64,000 nt of DNA from assembly GCA_030041375.1 (NCBI GenBank), contig JASHOA010000022.1, forward strand, positions 1 through 64,000, in the 5' to 3' direction. Below the pieces are notes generated by a model, which searched no databases, was not told the origin of the DNA, and worked only from the letters and a program-made list of their open reading frames with translations. Below are positions 52,885 to 60,555 of this stretch, piece by piece (the first letter of the stretch is position 1; every line of letters starts with the position of its first letter). A program made the translations under genes and the position numbers. This DNA is from Acetobacteraceae bacterium (GTDB lineage: Bacteria > Pseudomonadota > Alphaproteobacteria > Acetobacterales > Acetobacteraceae).

Positions 52885-53310
52885 TTGGATCTGACGAAGA
52901 CCGCTCTTCAGGGGCTGCTGATGGTCGCGATCGGGGCAAGCGGCGGCGGTGCGCTTGCAGGCGGGGCAAGCCCGGCCACTGTGCCGTCCTTCACCGCGGC
53001 GCAGGCGGAGGACGGAGCGGCGGCGTACGAAAATGATTGTGCGCAATGTCATGGCGCGAATCTCGAGGGCTACACGGGGCCGGCGCTGACGGGGCCGCAG
53101 TTCACGCAAACCTTTGGCTCCGCCAGCGCCCTGCTCGGCTTCGTTTCCACCAACATGCCGTACGACGCGCCGGGCAGCCTTTCCCACGCAGACTATGTCG
53201 CGATCGTCGCGTTCATCCTGAGCAGGAACGGGCTGGCCGCGGGAAAGACTGCCTTGACCTACAATGCTGCAATGGGATCGAAGACGCCGCTCTGGGGTTC
53301 AGGGAAGTGA
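52885..53310 (+). CDS. Cytochrome c, likely electron acceptor of the PQQ dehydrogenase
   Basis: About 141 residues with one haem-binding motif, CAQCHG, and a distal methionine candidate in STNMPYDAPG, typical of class I c-type cytochromes. The start is uncertain. A TTG at 52885 gives a complete signal peptide (DLTKTALQGLLMVAIGASGG), an ATG at 52921 would cut off its basic end, and an ATG at 52819 would overlap the upstream gene. Its position 31 bp after a PQQ dehydrogenase that lacks its own haem domain suggests it takes electrons in the periplasm. Confidence 0.82.
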   Translation: MDLTKTALQGLLMVAIGASGGGALAGGASPATVPSFTAAQAEDGAAAYENDCAQCHGANLEGYTGPALTGPQFTQTFGSASALLGFVSTNMPYDAPGSLSHADYVAIVAFILSRNGLAAGKTALTYNAAMGSKTPLWGSGK

Positions 53311-53353
53311 CGGTCCAATCCGGTGCTCCGGGGCCGGCGATCGCGGGCTGGTG

Positions 53354-54376
53354 TCAAGCGGGGAGCGGGGCGGTCGGGTGTAACAGCCCCTCGGCTTTGA
53401 GTTCCGCCCAGAGAGCGGGGGGAATCTCTCTTGTCATCAGGGCGATGTTGCTTGCCACCTCTTCCGGGCGAACGGCGCCCGGCACGATGGCGGCGACCAC
53501 GGGATGACCGAGCGGGAACTGGATGGCTGCGGCCGGCAGCGGCACGGCGTGGCGGGCACAGACGGCTGCGATCCGTTCGGTCTTGCGCAGAATTTCCGGC
53601 GGCGCCGGCTTGTAGTTGTATTTGGCGCCGGCGACCGGGCCTGAGGCGAGGATGCCGGAATTGAAGGGGCCGGCAAGAAGAATGCCGATGCCTTTGCGTT
53701 CGAGGAGCGGCAGGAGATCCTCGAGCGGCTCCTGTTCGAGCAGGGTGTAGCGGCCGGCCAGCATCAGGACATTGATGTCCGTTTCATTGACGAAACGGCG
53801 GGCCGGGGCGATCTCGTTGACGCCGATGCCGATCGCCTTGACCGTGCCGGCGGCACGCAGTTCGGCGAGTGCGCGGAAGGCGCCGGCGACGGCCTGGTGG
53901 AAGCGCTCTTCGAAGGCTTCCGCCGTCCCGTGCGTCCAGATATCGACGTCATGGATCAGCGCGATGTCGATGCGTTCGATGCCGAGCCGCTGCAGGCTGT
54001 CTTCGAACGCACGCATCGCGCCATCGTAACTGTAGTCGTACTGGGGCTGCATATTGAGCCCGCCGGACCATTGACCACGATCGATGTGAGCGGGATCCGT
54101 CGGGACCAGGCGGCGCCCGACCTTGGTGGAGAGCACGTAGCTGGCGCGCGGCTTGCGGCGCAGGACGTGGCCGAAGCGATGTTCGGAGAGGCCATAGCCG
54201 TAGAGTGGCGCGGTGTCAAAGAGGCGGATGCCGTGCTCGTAAGCGGTCTCGAGCGTGGCGAGGGCGCGGTCTTCGGGGATGCGCTCATAGAGATCGCCGA
54301 GCGGTGCACCGCCGAGGCCGAGGCAGGAGATGCGAAGGCCGCTTCGGCCGAGAGGGCGAGTGGTGCTGAGGTCCAT
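53354..54376 (-). CDS. Aldo/keto reductase
   Basis: A 340-residue NAD(P)H-dependent oxidoreductase with a TIM-barrel fold, of the group that includes D-threo-aldose 1-dehydrogenase/L-fucose dehydrogenase and pyridoxal 4-dehydrogenase. The catalytic tetrad is visible: Asp and Tyr in LFDTAPLYGYGLSEHR, Lys in VLSTKVGR and His in DIALIHDVD. ATG 54376 starts MDLSTTRPLGRSGLRI, the common N-terminus. A long upstream frame overlapping pspF is a shadow. It is convergent with the cytochrome c gene and separate from the psp genes. Confidence 0.87.
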   Translation of the reverse strand: MDLSTTRPLGRSGLRISCLGLGGAPLGDLYERIPEDRALATLETAYEHGIRLFDTAPLYGYGLSEHRFGHVLRRKPRASYVLSTKVGRRLVPTDPAHIDRGQWSGGLNMQPQYDYSYDGAMRAFEDSLQRLGIERIDIALIHDVDIWTHGTAEAFEERFHQAVAGAFRALAELRAAGTVKAIGIGVNEIAPARRFVNETDINVLMLAGRYTLLEQEPLEDLLPLLERKGIGILLAGPFNSGILASGPVAGAKYNYKPAPPEILRKTERIAAVCARHAVPLPAAAIQFPLGHPVVAAIVPGAVRPEEVASNIALMTREIPPALWAELKAEGLLHPTAPLPA

Positions 54377-54461
54377 GATTCTTCCTTGGGCGTTGGCATA
54401 TGATGCAACCGGAACAGGAAGGATAGCACGGGAGATGACAGCGGGCCTTGGGGGCCCGGTT

Positions 54462-55490
54462 TCAGGCGGGCGGCGATGGCTGAGCGGGATTCGATGCCTT
54501 GGAATTGGCGAGGCCGTGGGTGCGGAGGTGATAGCGGAACTGGTGGTAGGTAAGGCCGAGGGAGCGAGCGGCCTGGCGCTGGTTGAAGCGGGCGGCCTCG
54601 AGAGCCTGGCGCAGGAGGCCCGCCTCGTAGTCGCGGACGCGGGCGCGAAAGTCGGACGCCGGAGGTCGGGGCTGGGAGGCAGGGAGTGTCGATCGCGGCG
54701 CCTCGAAGGGATTGAAATAGAGCTTGTCGAGGGGACGGTCGATCCGTGACATCCGGTAGACGCTGCGTTCGACGACGTTGCGGAGCTCGCGCACGTTGCC
54801 CGGCCAGGGAGCCTGGCCCAGGCGCAGCAATGCGGCATCGGTGAAGCCGGGGAAATAGTCTCGCTTGAGCTCGCTCGTCATGCGGGTTGCGAAATGCCGG
54901 GCGAGCAACCGGATGTCGGAGGGGCGTTCGCGGAGCGGCGGGATTTGGATGACGTCGAAAGCGAGGCGATCGAGAAGGTCGGGGCGAAAGCGGCCGGCCT
55001 GGGCGAGTGCGGGAAGATCGGCGTTGGTGGCGGCGATGATGCGCACATCGACATGGTGTTCGGCATTGCCGCCGACGCGCTCGAAGCAGCCGTATTCGAT
55101 CACGCGCAAGATCTTTTCCTGCACGGCGAGGGAGGCGTTGGCGATTTCGTCGAGGAAGAGGGTGCCACCGTCGGCGAGTTCGAAGCGGCTTGCGCGCCGG
55201 CGCTGCGCGCCGGTGAAGGCGCCGGCCTCGTGGCCGAACAGCTCGCTGTCGAGCAGGGTTTCGGCCAGGGCGGCACAGTTGAGCTTGAGGAACGGCTTGT
55301 CCCACCGCGTGGAGAGAAAGACGAGGCGATTGGTGATGACCTCCTTGCCGACCCCGCGCTCGCCGCAGAGGAGGAGCGGGCGGTTGAGGGGGGCGAGTTG
55401 CGAGACGTGGGCCAGCATGTCGAGGAAGGCGGGGCTTTCGCCGATCGGGGTGGTATCGGCGAGGGGCGGGGAAGGGTCCGGGATGGGCAT
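54462..55490 (-). CDS. pspF: Sigma-54-dependent activator PspF
   Basis: A 342-residue enhancer-binding protein without an N-terminal sensory domain, as in E. coli PspF, which is held inactive by PspA binding. The AAA+ domain has Walker A GERGVGKE, the sigma-54 contact loop HEAGAFTGA, Walker B GGTLFLDEI and the arginine-finger area RPDLLDRLAF. The C-terminal Fis-type helix-turn-helix is RFNQRQAARSLGLTYHQFRY. ATG 55490 is chosen over an upstream TTG at 55505. It is divergent from pspABC, with the sigma-54 promoter between them. Confidence 0.92.
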   Translation of the reverse strand: MPIPDPSPPLADTTPIGESPAFLDMLAHVSQLAPLNRPLLLCGERGVGKEVITNRLVFLSTRWDKPFLKLNCAALAETLLDSELFGHEAGAFTGAQRRRASRFELADGGTLFLDEIANASLAVQEKILRVIEYGCFERVGGNAEHHVDVRIIAATNADLPALAQAGRFRPDLLDRLAFDVIQIPPLRERPSDIRLLARHFATRMTSELKRDYFPGFTDAALLRLGQAPWPGNVRELRNVVERSVYRMSRIDRPLDKLYFNPFEAPRSTLPASQPRPPASDFRARVRDYEAGLLRQALEAARFNQRQAARSLGLTYHQFRYHLRTHGLANSKASNPAQPSPPA

Positions 55491-55495
55491 AGCGT

Positions 55496-55525
55496 ATTTT
55501 AGCAATAGTTAGCCTAATTTTTCAA
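55496..55525 (-). promoter_or_regulatory. Sigma-70-type promoter of pspF, possibly leaderless
   Basis: Read on the minus strand: TTGAAA (55520-55525), an 18-bp spacer and TAAAAT (55496-55501). Only five bases separate the -10 box from the ATG at 55490, so transcription would begin at or next to the start codon. The -35 overlaps one of the repeated TTCAATGT sites. Confidence 0.45.
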
Positions 55526-55578
55526 TGTCACGTGAAGACGAACCGATGGAGATTAGAGAAAGCAGTTTTGTTCAATGT
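55521..55578 (+). promoter_or_regulatory. Candidate PspF upstream activating sites
   Basis: The octamer TTCAATGT occurs at 55521-55528 and again at 55571-55578, exactly 50 bp apart and in the same orientation. The copies lie about 71 and 21 bp upstream of the -24 element. Paired sites fit enhancer binding by PspF, but the octamer is short and no PspF consensus was applied. Confidence 0.35.
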
Positions 55579-55598
55579 GTTATGGATTTCGTAGGAGA

Positions 55599-55614
55599 TG
55601 GCACGGAGGTTGCT
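55599..55614 (+). promoter_or_regulatory. Sigma-54 (-24/-12) promoter of pspABC
   Basis: TGGCAC (55599-55604), five bases and TTGCT (55610-55614) match the sigma-54 consensus TGGCAC-N5-TTGCW exactly. The GG and GC dinucleotides have the required spacing. The predicted transcription start is near 55625, about 48 bases before the pspA ATG. It is oriented toward pspA, as expected for a PspF target. Confidence 0.85.
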
Positions 55615-55672
55615 TATCATCGAGCGCCGGGGCGCTCTGGCGCCCGGGTGACCAGCCAGAAGGATCGCCACC

Positions 55673-56356
55673 ATGGGAATTTTCTCCCGCCTGACCGACA
55701 TTGTGAACTCGAACCTCAACGCCCTGCTCGATCGCGCCGAAGACCCGGAAAAGATCATCCGGTTGATCATCCAGGAGATGGAGGACACGCTGGTCGAGGT
55801 GCGGAGCGCCGCGGTCAGGAGCATTGCCGAGAAGAAGGGCCTCGATCGCAAGGCGGCCGAACTTCGCGAGCAGCAGGAAGACTGGCAGCGCAAGGCAGAG
55901 CTTGCCGTGACCAGGGGGCGCGACGACCTGGCCAAGGCGGCGTTGCATGCGAAGGCGCGAATCAGCCAGAACCTGAAAGCGCTCGAGCAGCAACTGGCGC
56001 AGCTCAGCGAAGCCTTGGCGCGGCAGAACGAGGACATCGGCAAGCTGCAAGCGAAACTCAGCGACGCCAAGGCGCGGGAGAAGAGTCTCGCCGCGCGGCA
56101 CAAGACAGCGGCAACGCGGCTGAAGCTACGGACGAAGCTCTACGACGAACGGATCACCGATGCCTTTGCGCGCTTCGAACAGGTGGAACGCACGCTCGAT
56201 GTGATGGAGGGCCAGGTCGAAGCGCATGAGCTTGGCCGCAAGCCCGCGCTGAACGAAGCCTTCGCAGAGCTGGAAGCCGATGCGGGGCTGGACGAGGAAC
56301 TGGAGGCGTTGAAGTCCCGACTGGGAAATCGCATCACGCAGGCTGCGAGGGCGTAG
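55673..56356 (+). CDS. pspA: Phage shock protein A
   Basis: A 227-residue peripheral inner-membrane protein of the PspA/IM30 (ESCRT-III-like) family. It maintains membrane integrity and inhibits PspF. The amphipathic start MGIFSRLTDIVNSNLNALLD binds membranes, and EDPEKIIRLIIQEMEDTLVEVR is the conserved hairpin. Most of the rest (about 25-190) is long coiled-coil rich in Lys, Glu and Ala. ATG 55673 is preceded by AGGATCGCC. It is first in the psp operon. Confidence 0.95.
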   Translation: MGIFSRLTDIVNSNLNALLDRAEDPEKIIRLIIQEMEDTLVEVRSAAVRSIAEKKGLDRKAAELREQQEDWQRKAELAVTRGRDDLAKAALHAKARISQNLKALEQQLAQLSEALARQNEDIGKLQAKLSDAKAREKSLAARHKTAATRLKLRTKLYDERITDAFARFEQVERTLDVMEGQVEAHELGRKPALNEAFAELEADAGLDEELEALKSRLGNRITQAARA

Positions 56357-56360
56357 GGCC

Positions 56361-56603
56361 GTGACGTTCGGCGTTTTCGTTCTTGGCATTCTCTTCCTCG
56401 TCGTCGTCGCGCCGCTCTGGATCCTGGCGCATTACCTGACGCGCTGGCGGAGTGCGCGTGCGCTTTCCGTGGAGGATGAGCGTGCGCTTGGAGAACTCTG
56501 GAGCGCGGCACAACGGATGGAAACGCGGCTGGCCAATCTCGAGCGTGTGCTGGACGCCGAGACGCCGGGCTGGCGGGCGGAAACGGAGGCGGATCAGCGA
56601 TGA
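56361..56603 (+). CDS. pspB: Phage shock protein B
   Basis: An 80-residue inner-membrane protein with one N-terminal helix (VFVLGILFLVVVAPLWILAHY) followed by a cytoplasmic helical region with RMETRLANLERVLDAETPGWR, the conserved PspB ending. With PspC it senses membrane stress and releases PspF from PspA. It starts with GTG at 56361, 4 bp after pspA, and overlaps pspC by 4 bp. Confidence 0.9.
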   Translation: MTFGVFVLGILFLVVVAPLWILAHYLTRWRSARALSVEDERALGELWSAAQRMETRLANLERVLDAETPGWRAETEADQR

Positions 56604-56995
56604 ATCTCGGCTGGCAATCCGGCTTCGCACTGTATCGCGACCGGGAACACGCCTGGCTTGGCGGAGTGTGTGCAGGGATCGCGCACTATCTCGGCGTGAG
56701 CCGGGCGGCGGTGCGGCTTGCCGCGGTGGTGGCGCTGTTCTTCTTCGCGCTGCCGACGGTGACGGTTTACGTGGCGCTGGCAATCGTGCTGCCGGCGCGG
56801 CCGCCGCGTGCGTTTGCGAATGCGGCGGAAGAGGATTTCTGGCGCGGGGTGGCGAGAGAGCCCCGCCAGACAGCCTCGGCGCTCCGGCAGCGTTATCGCG
56901 AACTGGAATACCGACTGCAGCGCCTCGAGCGGGCGGCGACTTCGGAGGCGGTCATGCTGCGTCGGCGCTTCCGCGATCTCGGGGAGGAGCCATGA
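56600..56995 (+). CDS. pspC: Phage shock protein C
   Basis: A 131-residue protein with the PspC domain: LYRDREHAWLGGVCAGIAHYLGVS is the signature, followed by a hydrophobic membrane segment (LAAVVALFFFALPTVTVYVALAIVLP). The C-terminal part is a charged helix with leucine heptads. It works with PspB as the membrane sensor. Both its ends overlap neighbours by ATGA, indicating translational coupling. Confidence 0.92.
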   Translation: MNLGWQSGFALYRDREHAWLGGVCAGIAHYLGVSRAAVRLAAVVALFFFALPTVTVYVALAIVLPARPPRAFANAAEEDFWRGVAREPRQTASALRQRYRELEYRLQRLERAATSEAVMLRRRFRDLGEEP

Positions 56996-57426
56996 CAGTG
57001 CTTCGACTGCTGCTGAATGTGCTGTGGATCATCACGGGCGGCATCTGGATGGCGGCGGCCTGGATCATCGCCGGCTGCCTGATGCTGATCAGCATCATCG
57101 GCATTCCGTGGGCGTGGTCGGCGTTCAGGATCGGCGCCTTCACCCTGCTGCCGTTCGGGCATCGTGCGGTGCGGCGGAGCCGGTTTGCAGGCGAAGGCGG
57201 CCTCGGCGGCGGGCCGTTGGGGGTGCTGGGCAATATCATCTGGCTGGTGCTGGCGGGCTGGTGGCTGGCGCTCGGGCACCTGGTGGCGGCCGTGCTGCTG
57301 GCGGTGACGGTGATCGGCATACCGTTTGCGTGGGCGCATCTGAAACTGGCCGGGCTGGCGCTGTGGCCGGTCGGCACCGAGATCGTGCCGATCGGTGCCA
57401 GGCCGAGGGAGCAGTTTCCGTACTGA
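56992..57426 (+). CDS. yccF: YccF-domain inner-membrane protein
   Basis: A 144-residue membrane protein with two YccF repeats, each holding a conserved I-x-G-I-P segment (LISIIGIPWAWSAFRIGAFT and VTVIGIPFAWAHLKLAGLAL) and helices around GNIIWLVLAGWWLALGHL. Function is unknown, though the family occurs with stress and membrane genes. ATG 56992 overlaps the pspC stop. The longer frame open upstream is a shadow over pspB and pspC. It is the last gene of the psp transcript. Confidence 0.88.
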   Translation: MTVLRLLLNVLWIITGGIWMAAAWIIAGCLMLISIIGIPWAWSAFRIGAFTLLPFGHRAVRRSRFAGEGGLGGGPLGVLGNIIWLVLAGWWLALGHLVAAVLLAVTVIGIPFAWAHLKLAGLALWPVGTEIVPIGARPREQFPY

Positions 57427-57535
57427 GGATGGCGTTCCGGCCGTCGAAGGATCCGCAACGACAGGGCGCGCAACATCACTCGCTTGGCACTCCTTTGCTT
57501 GCGACAACGGTGTTGCGCAGCGGCGAAAATCGATG

Positions 57536-57862
57536 TCAGGCCGCCGGCTCGGGCGTTACGGTCTGGATCGTCTCGAAGCCTTCGAATTCGGGATGGCCGA
57601 GATAGAGCGGTTTCCTGGTGCCGGCGCCCTGGTGGGCGAGGCGGAACGCTTCCGAGCGGGTCCAGGCTTCGAAGGCGGCGCGGTTTTCCCAGATGGTATG
57701 CGAGGCATAGAGCACGTGGTCATCGCGTGCGGGCCCGCGCAGCAGGTGGAACTCGACGAAGCCCGGCACGGCGCGCAGGTGGGTATCGCGCTCCGTCCAG
57801 ATGCGCTCGAATTCGGCTTCGCAACCGGCGATCACCTTGAAGCGATTCATGGCGATGAACAT
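57536..57862 (-). CDS. Antibiotic biosynthesis monooxygenase/haem-degrading (IsdG-like) protein
   Basis: A 108-residue ABM-fold protein. The beginning MFIAMNRFKVIAGCEAEFE and the block PGFVEFHLLRGPARDDHVLY with SHTIWENRAAFEAWTRSEAF fit the IsdG/HmuQ-like subgroup. In that group an Asn near residue 6, a Trp and a His (here probably in FRLAHQG) form the haem-degrading site. All three candidate residues are present. Without haem-uptake genes nearby, the role remains tentative. It is convergent with yccF. Confidence 0.75.
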   Translation of the reverse strand: MFIAMNRFKVIAGCEAEFERIWTERDTHLRAVPGFVEFHLLRGPARDDHVLYASHTIWENRAAFEAWTRSEAFRLAHQGAGTRKPLYLGHPEFEGFETIQTVTPEPAA

Positions 57863-57991
57863 GGCCGGCTATCTCCGAAGGAGTTGGGGCGGGGCGAAGC
57901 ACATCGCCGGGCGGGGAGCGAGGGGAATCGGGTCTTGCGGGCGTTGCGGTTTGCAACACTCGGTCAAGCTATAGCCCGCTAGAATGAGCGG

Positions 57992-59323
57992 ATGGAAGAA
58001 GCCGCTTTTCACGCGCTGGCGCGCTTCGGCCTTGGTGCACGAGCGGCGGAGGCGGCACCACAAGAACCGCGCGGCTGGCTTGCCGCGCAGCTCGAAGGCC
58101 CGGATCCGGCGCTTTCAACCGAACGGTTCCGCGCGCTTCCGAACGGTGCCGCAGCGCTTGCCGCAATCCGCGAAGATGCGCGCGAAAGGAAGCGGCTGCG
58201 GGCGGCGGGAATCCCGCTCAAGGGTTATTTCAAGTCAAAGGCGTTCCAGTTCTTCCTGGACGATGCGCGGGCCCAGCTCGACTGGGCGGTTGCGACTCCC
58301 GCACCCTTCCGCGAACGGCTGGTCTGGTTCTGGGCCAATCACTTCACGGTCAGCGTTCGCCAGGGAGGTGTCGCAGCACTTGCCGGTGCATTCGTGCGCG
58401 AGGCGATCCGCCCGTACGTGACGGCAAGCTTCACCGAGATGGTACTGGCCGCCGAGCGGCATCCGGCAATGCTGCTCTATCTCAGCAACGCCGGATCGAT
58501 CGGGCCGGATAGCCGGGTCGGGCGGCGGACGGGGCGCGGGCTCAATGAAAATCTCGGACGGGAGTGCATGGAGCTGCACACGGTCGGGCTCGGCGCGCAT
58601 TACCGCCAGGCGGATGTGACCAGCATGGCAAAGCTGCTGACGGGCTGGTCGGTCTCGCCGGAGCGGCCGCCGACGGGCTTCCTGTTCCGCCCATGGGCGC
58701 ACGAGCCGGGGCCGCAGACGGTGCTGGGCAGGCCATTCCCGGCCGGCGAGGAGGGCGGAATCGAGGCGCTCGGTTTCCTTGCAACGTATCCGACCACGTG
58801 GCAGGAGTTGGCGCGCAAGCTCGTGCGGCATTTCGTGACGGACGATCCGCCTGAGCGGGCGGTGCAAAAGATCGCCGGCGCGCTGGCTTCGAGTGGCGGA
58901 AATCTCGGTGCCGCGGCGCGAGCGCTGATCGCTCTTCCCGAAGCGTGGCAGCCCCTGACGAAATTGAAGACGCCGCTCGAGTACATGGTTTCAGTACTGC
59001 GCGTGGTGGGAAGGCCCGGAAAGGGCGCGTTTCCGTATCCAGCCGTGTTGCGCAAGCTCGGGCAGCCGCTCTGGGCGGCGCCGCTGCCGAATGGCTGGTC
59101 GGATCTGGCAGTGGACTGGGCGGGGTCGGATGCGGTGCTGGCGCGGATCGGCTTTGGCTATGGCGAGGCACACCGAGCGGAGGCCGAGCATCCAATGGAG
59201 CTGGCGAGCGCGGTGCTCGGGCCCCTGCTCCGCCCCGAAACGGCGAGCGCGATCACGCGCGCGGGCTCGCGGGCGGAGGCGGTCAGCCTGCTGTTCGCGG
59301 CTCCGGAATTCCAGCGGCGATAG
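57992..59323 (+). CDS. DUF1800 family protein
   Basis: A 443-residue protein of the DUF1800 family, uncharacterised proteins usually encoded next to a DUF1501 protein. Conserved blocks are FHALARFGLGAR, RERLVWFWANHFTVSV, MLLYLSNAGSIGP, GLNENLGRECMELHTVGL and TWQELARKLVRHFVTD. No clear signal peptide is visible. The biochemical role is unknown. It is followed after 17 bp by the DUF1501 gene, which supports a shared role. Confidence 0.88.
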   Translation: MEEAAFHALARFGLGARAAEAAPQEPRGWLAAQLEGPDPALSTERFRALPNGAAALAAIREDARERKRLRAAGIPLKGYFKSKAFQFFLDDARAQLDWAVATPAPFRERLVWFWANHFTVSVRQGGVAALAGAFVREAIRPYVTASFTEMVLAAERHPAMLLYLSNAGSIGPDSRVGRRTGRGLNENLGRECMELHTVGLGAHYRQADVTSMAKLLTGWSVSPERPPTGFLFRPWAHEPGPQTVLGRPFPAGEEGGIEALGFLATYPTTWQELARKLVRHFVTDDPPERAVQKIAGALASSGGNLGAAARALIALPEAWQPLTKLKTPLEYMVSVLRVVGRPGKGAFPYPAVLRKLGQPLWAAPLPNGWSDLAVDWAGSDAVLARIGFGYGEAHRAEAEHPMELASAVLGPLLRPETASAITRAGSRAEAVSLLFAAPEFQRR

Positions 59324-59340
59324 AGGCAGCCTCGATTCCG

Positions 59341-60528
59341 ATGCGCATGAGCCGACGCGATACCTTGCTCGGCCTTTCGGCCGTTCTGGCGGTCGGGCCA
59401 GTGCAGGTTGCGTTCGCGGCGGCGGCGACCGAGCGGCGGTTCGTTGTCGTGCTGCTGCGCGGGGCGCTGGATGGGCTTTCGGCGGTGGTGCCGTATGGGG
59501 ATCCGCACCTCCGCGGCCTGCGTGCCGGGTTGTTGGCGGGGGCACCCGGAAGCCCGGGCGGCGTCTTGGATCTGGGGGGATTTTACGGGCTGCATCCGGC
59601 GCTGAGCGGCCTCCATGCGATGTACCGGGACGGGGCGGTGCTTCCGGTGCACGCGATTGCGGGACCATACCGCACGCGAAGCCATTTCGAGGCGCAGGAT
59701 TTGCTGCAGACCGGCACTGTTGAAAATTCGATCACCTCGGGCTGGCTTAACCGGGTGCTGGCGGAGATCGCGGGTAGAAGCGGCGATGGATTGGGGCTTG
59801 CGGTCGGCATGGGCGTGCCGCTCCTGCTGCGCGGCAAGGCGCGGGTCGGCTCGTACGCGCCGGCGGTATTTGCCTCGCCTTCGCCCGATCTCTATCGGCG
59901 GATCGCGGCGCTCAATGCGCCGGACCCGCTGCTCGGCCCGGCGATCGCGGGCGGGCTCCGCGAGCGGCATTTCGATGCCGAAGTACTGGACCAGGACGGA
60001 GAGCAGGAACACGCAGTCGGCGGCCACGGCTTTGCCCAACTCGCGGCGGCGGCGGGCAAGCTCCTGGCGGCGCCCAAGGGGCCGCGGATTGCCGCCTTCC
60101 AGCTCGAAGGCTGGGATACCCATGCGAACCAGACGGCACTTCTGCGCGCCCCGCTGGCGGGGCTGGATGCCGGGCTGGTGGCGCTGAAGACGGCGCTCGG
60201 GCCGGCCTGGGCGGAGACGGCGGTGCTCATCGTCACGGAATTCGGCCGCACGGCGCGCATGAACGGCACGCGCGGCACGGACCACGGGACGGCCACGGTG
60301 GCGTTCCTGGTCGGCGGGCGGGTTGCGGGTGGGCGGGTGAGAGCAACCTGGCCGGGGCTTGGGCCGGGGCGGCTCTACCAGAACCGGGATCTCGAGCCGA
60401 CGGCCGATACCCGGGCGCTGGCCAAAGGCGTGCTCGCGGAACAGTTCGGGCTGCCGGACGCGGCGCTGGCACGGATATTCCCGGGCAGCGGGGAGGCGGA
60501 GGCGATGCGCGGTCTCCTGCGCAGCTAA
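59341..60528 (+). CDS. DUF1501 family protein with Tat signal
   Basis: A 395-residue protein with a twin-arginine signal (MRMSRRDTLLGLSAVLAVGPVQVAFA when read in two parts: MRMSRRDTLL, then GLSAVLAVGPVQVAFA). The body belongs to the DUF1501 family, related to the alkaline-phosphatase/sulfatase fold: VVVLLRGALDGLSAVVPYGD, HAIAGPYRTRSHFEAQDLLQ, GWDTHANQ and VLIVTEFGRTARMNGTRGTDHGTA, whose His and Asp residues could bind metal. The substrate is unknown. Export by Tat suggests it is folded with a cofactor before crossing the membrane. Confidence 0.87.
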   Translation: MRMSRRDTLLGLSAVLAVGPVQVAFAAAATERRFVVVLLRGALDGLSAVVPYGDPHLRGLRAGLLAGAPGSPGGVLDLGGFYGLHPALSGLHAMYRDGAVLPVHAIAGPYRTRSHFEAQDLLQTGTVENSITSGWLNRVLAEIAGRSGDGLGLAVGMGVPLLLRGKARVGSYAPAVFASPSPDLYRRIAALNAPDPLLGPAIAGGLRERHFDAEVLDQDGEQEHAVGGHGFAQLAAAAGKLLAAPKGPRIAAFQLEGWDTHANQTALLRAPLAGLDAGLVALKTALGPAWAETAVLIVTEFGRTARMNGTRGTDHGTATVAFLVGGRVAGGRVRATWPGLGPGRLYQNRDLEPTADTRALAKGVLAEQFGLPDAALARIFPGSGEAEAMRGLLRS

Positions 60529-60555
60529 GGCCGCGAGAAACAAAGGTTGGGCGCG

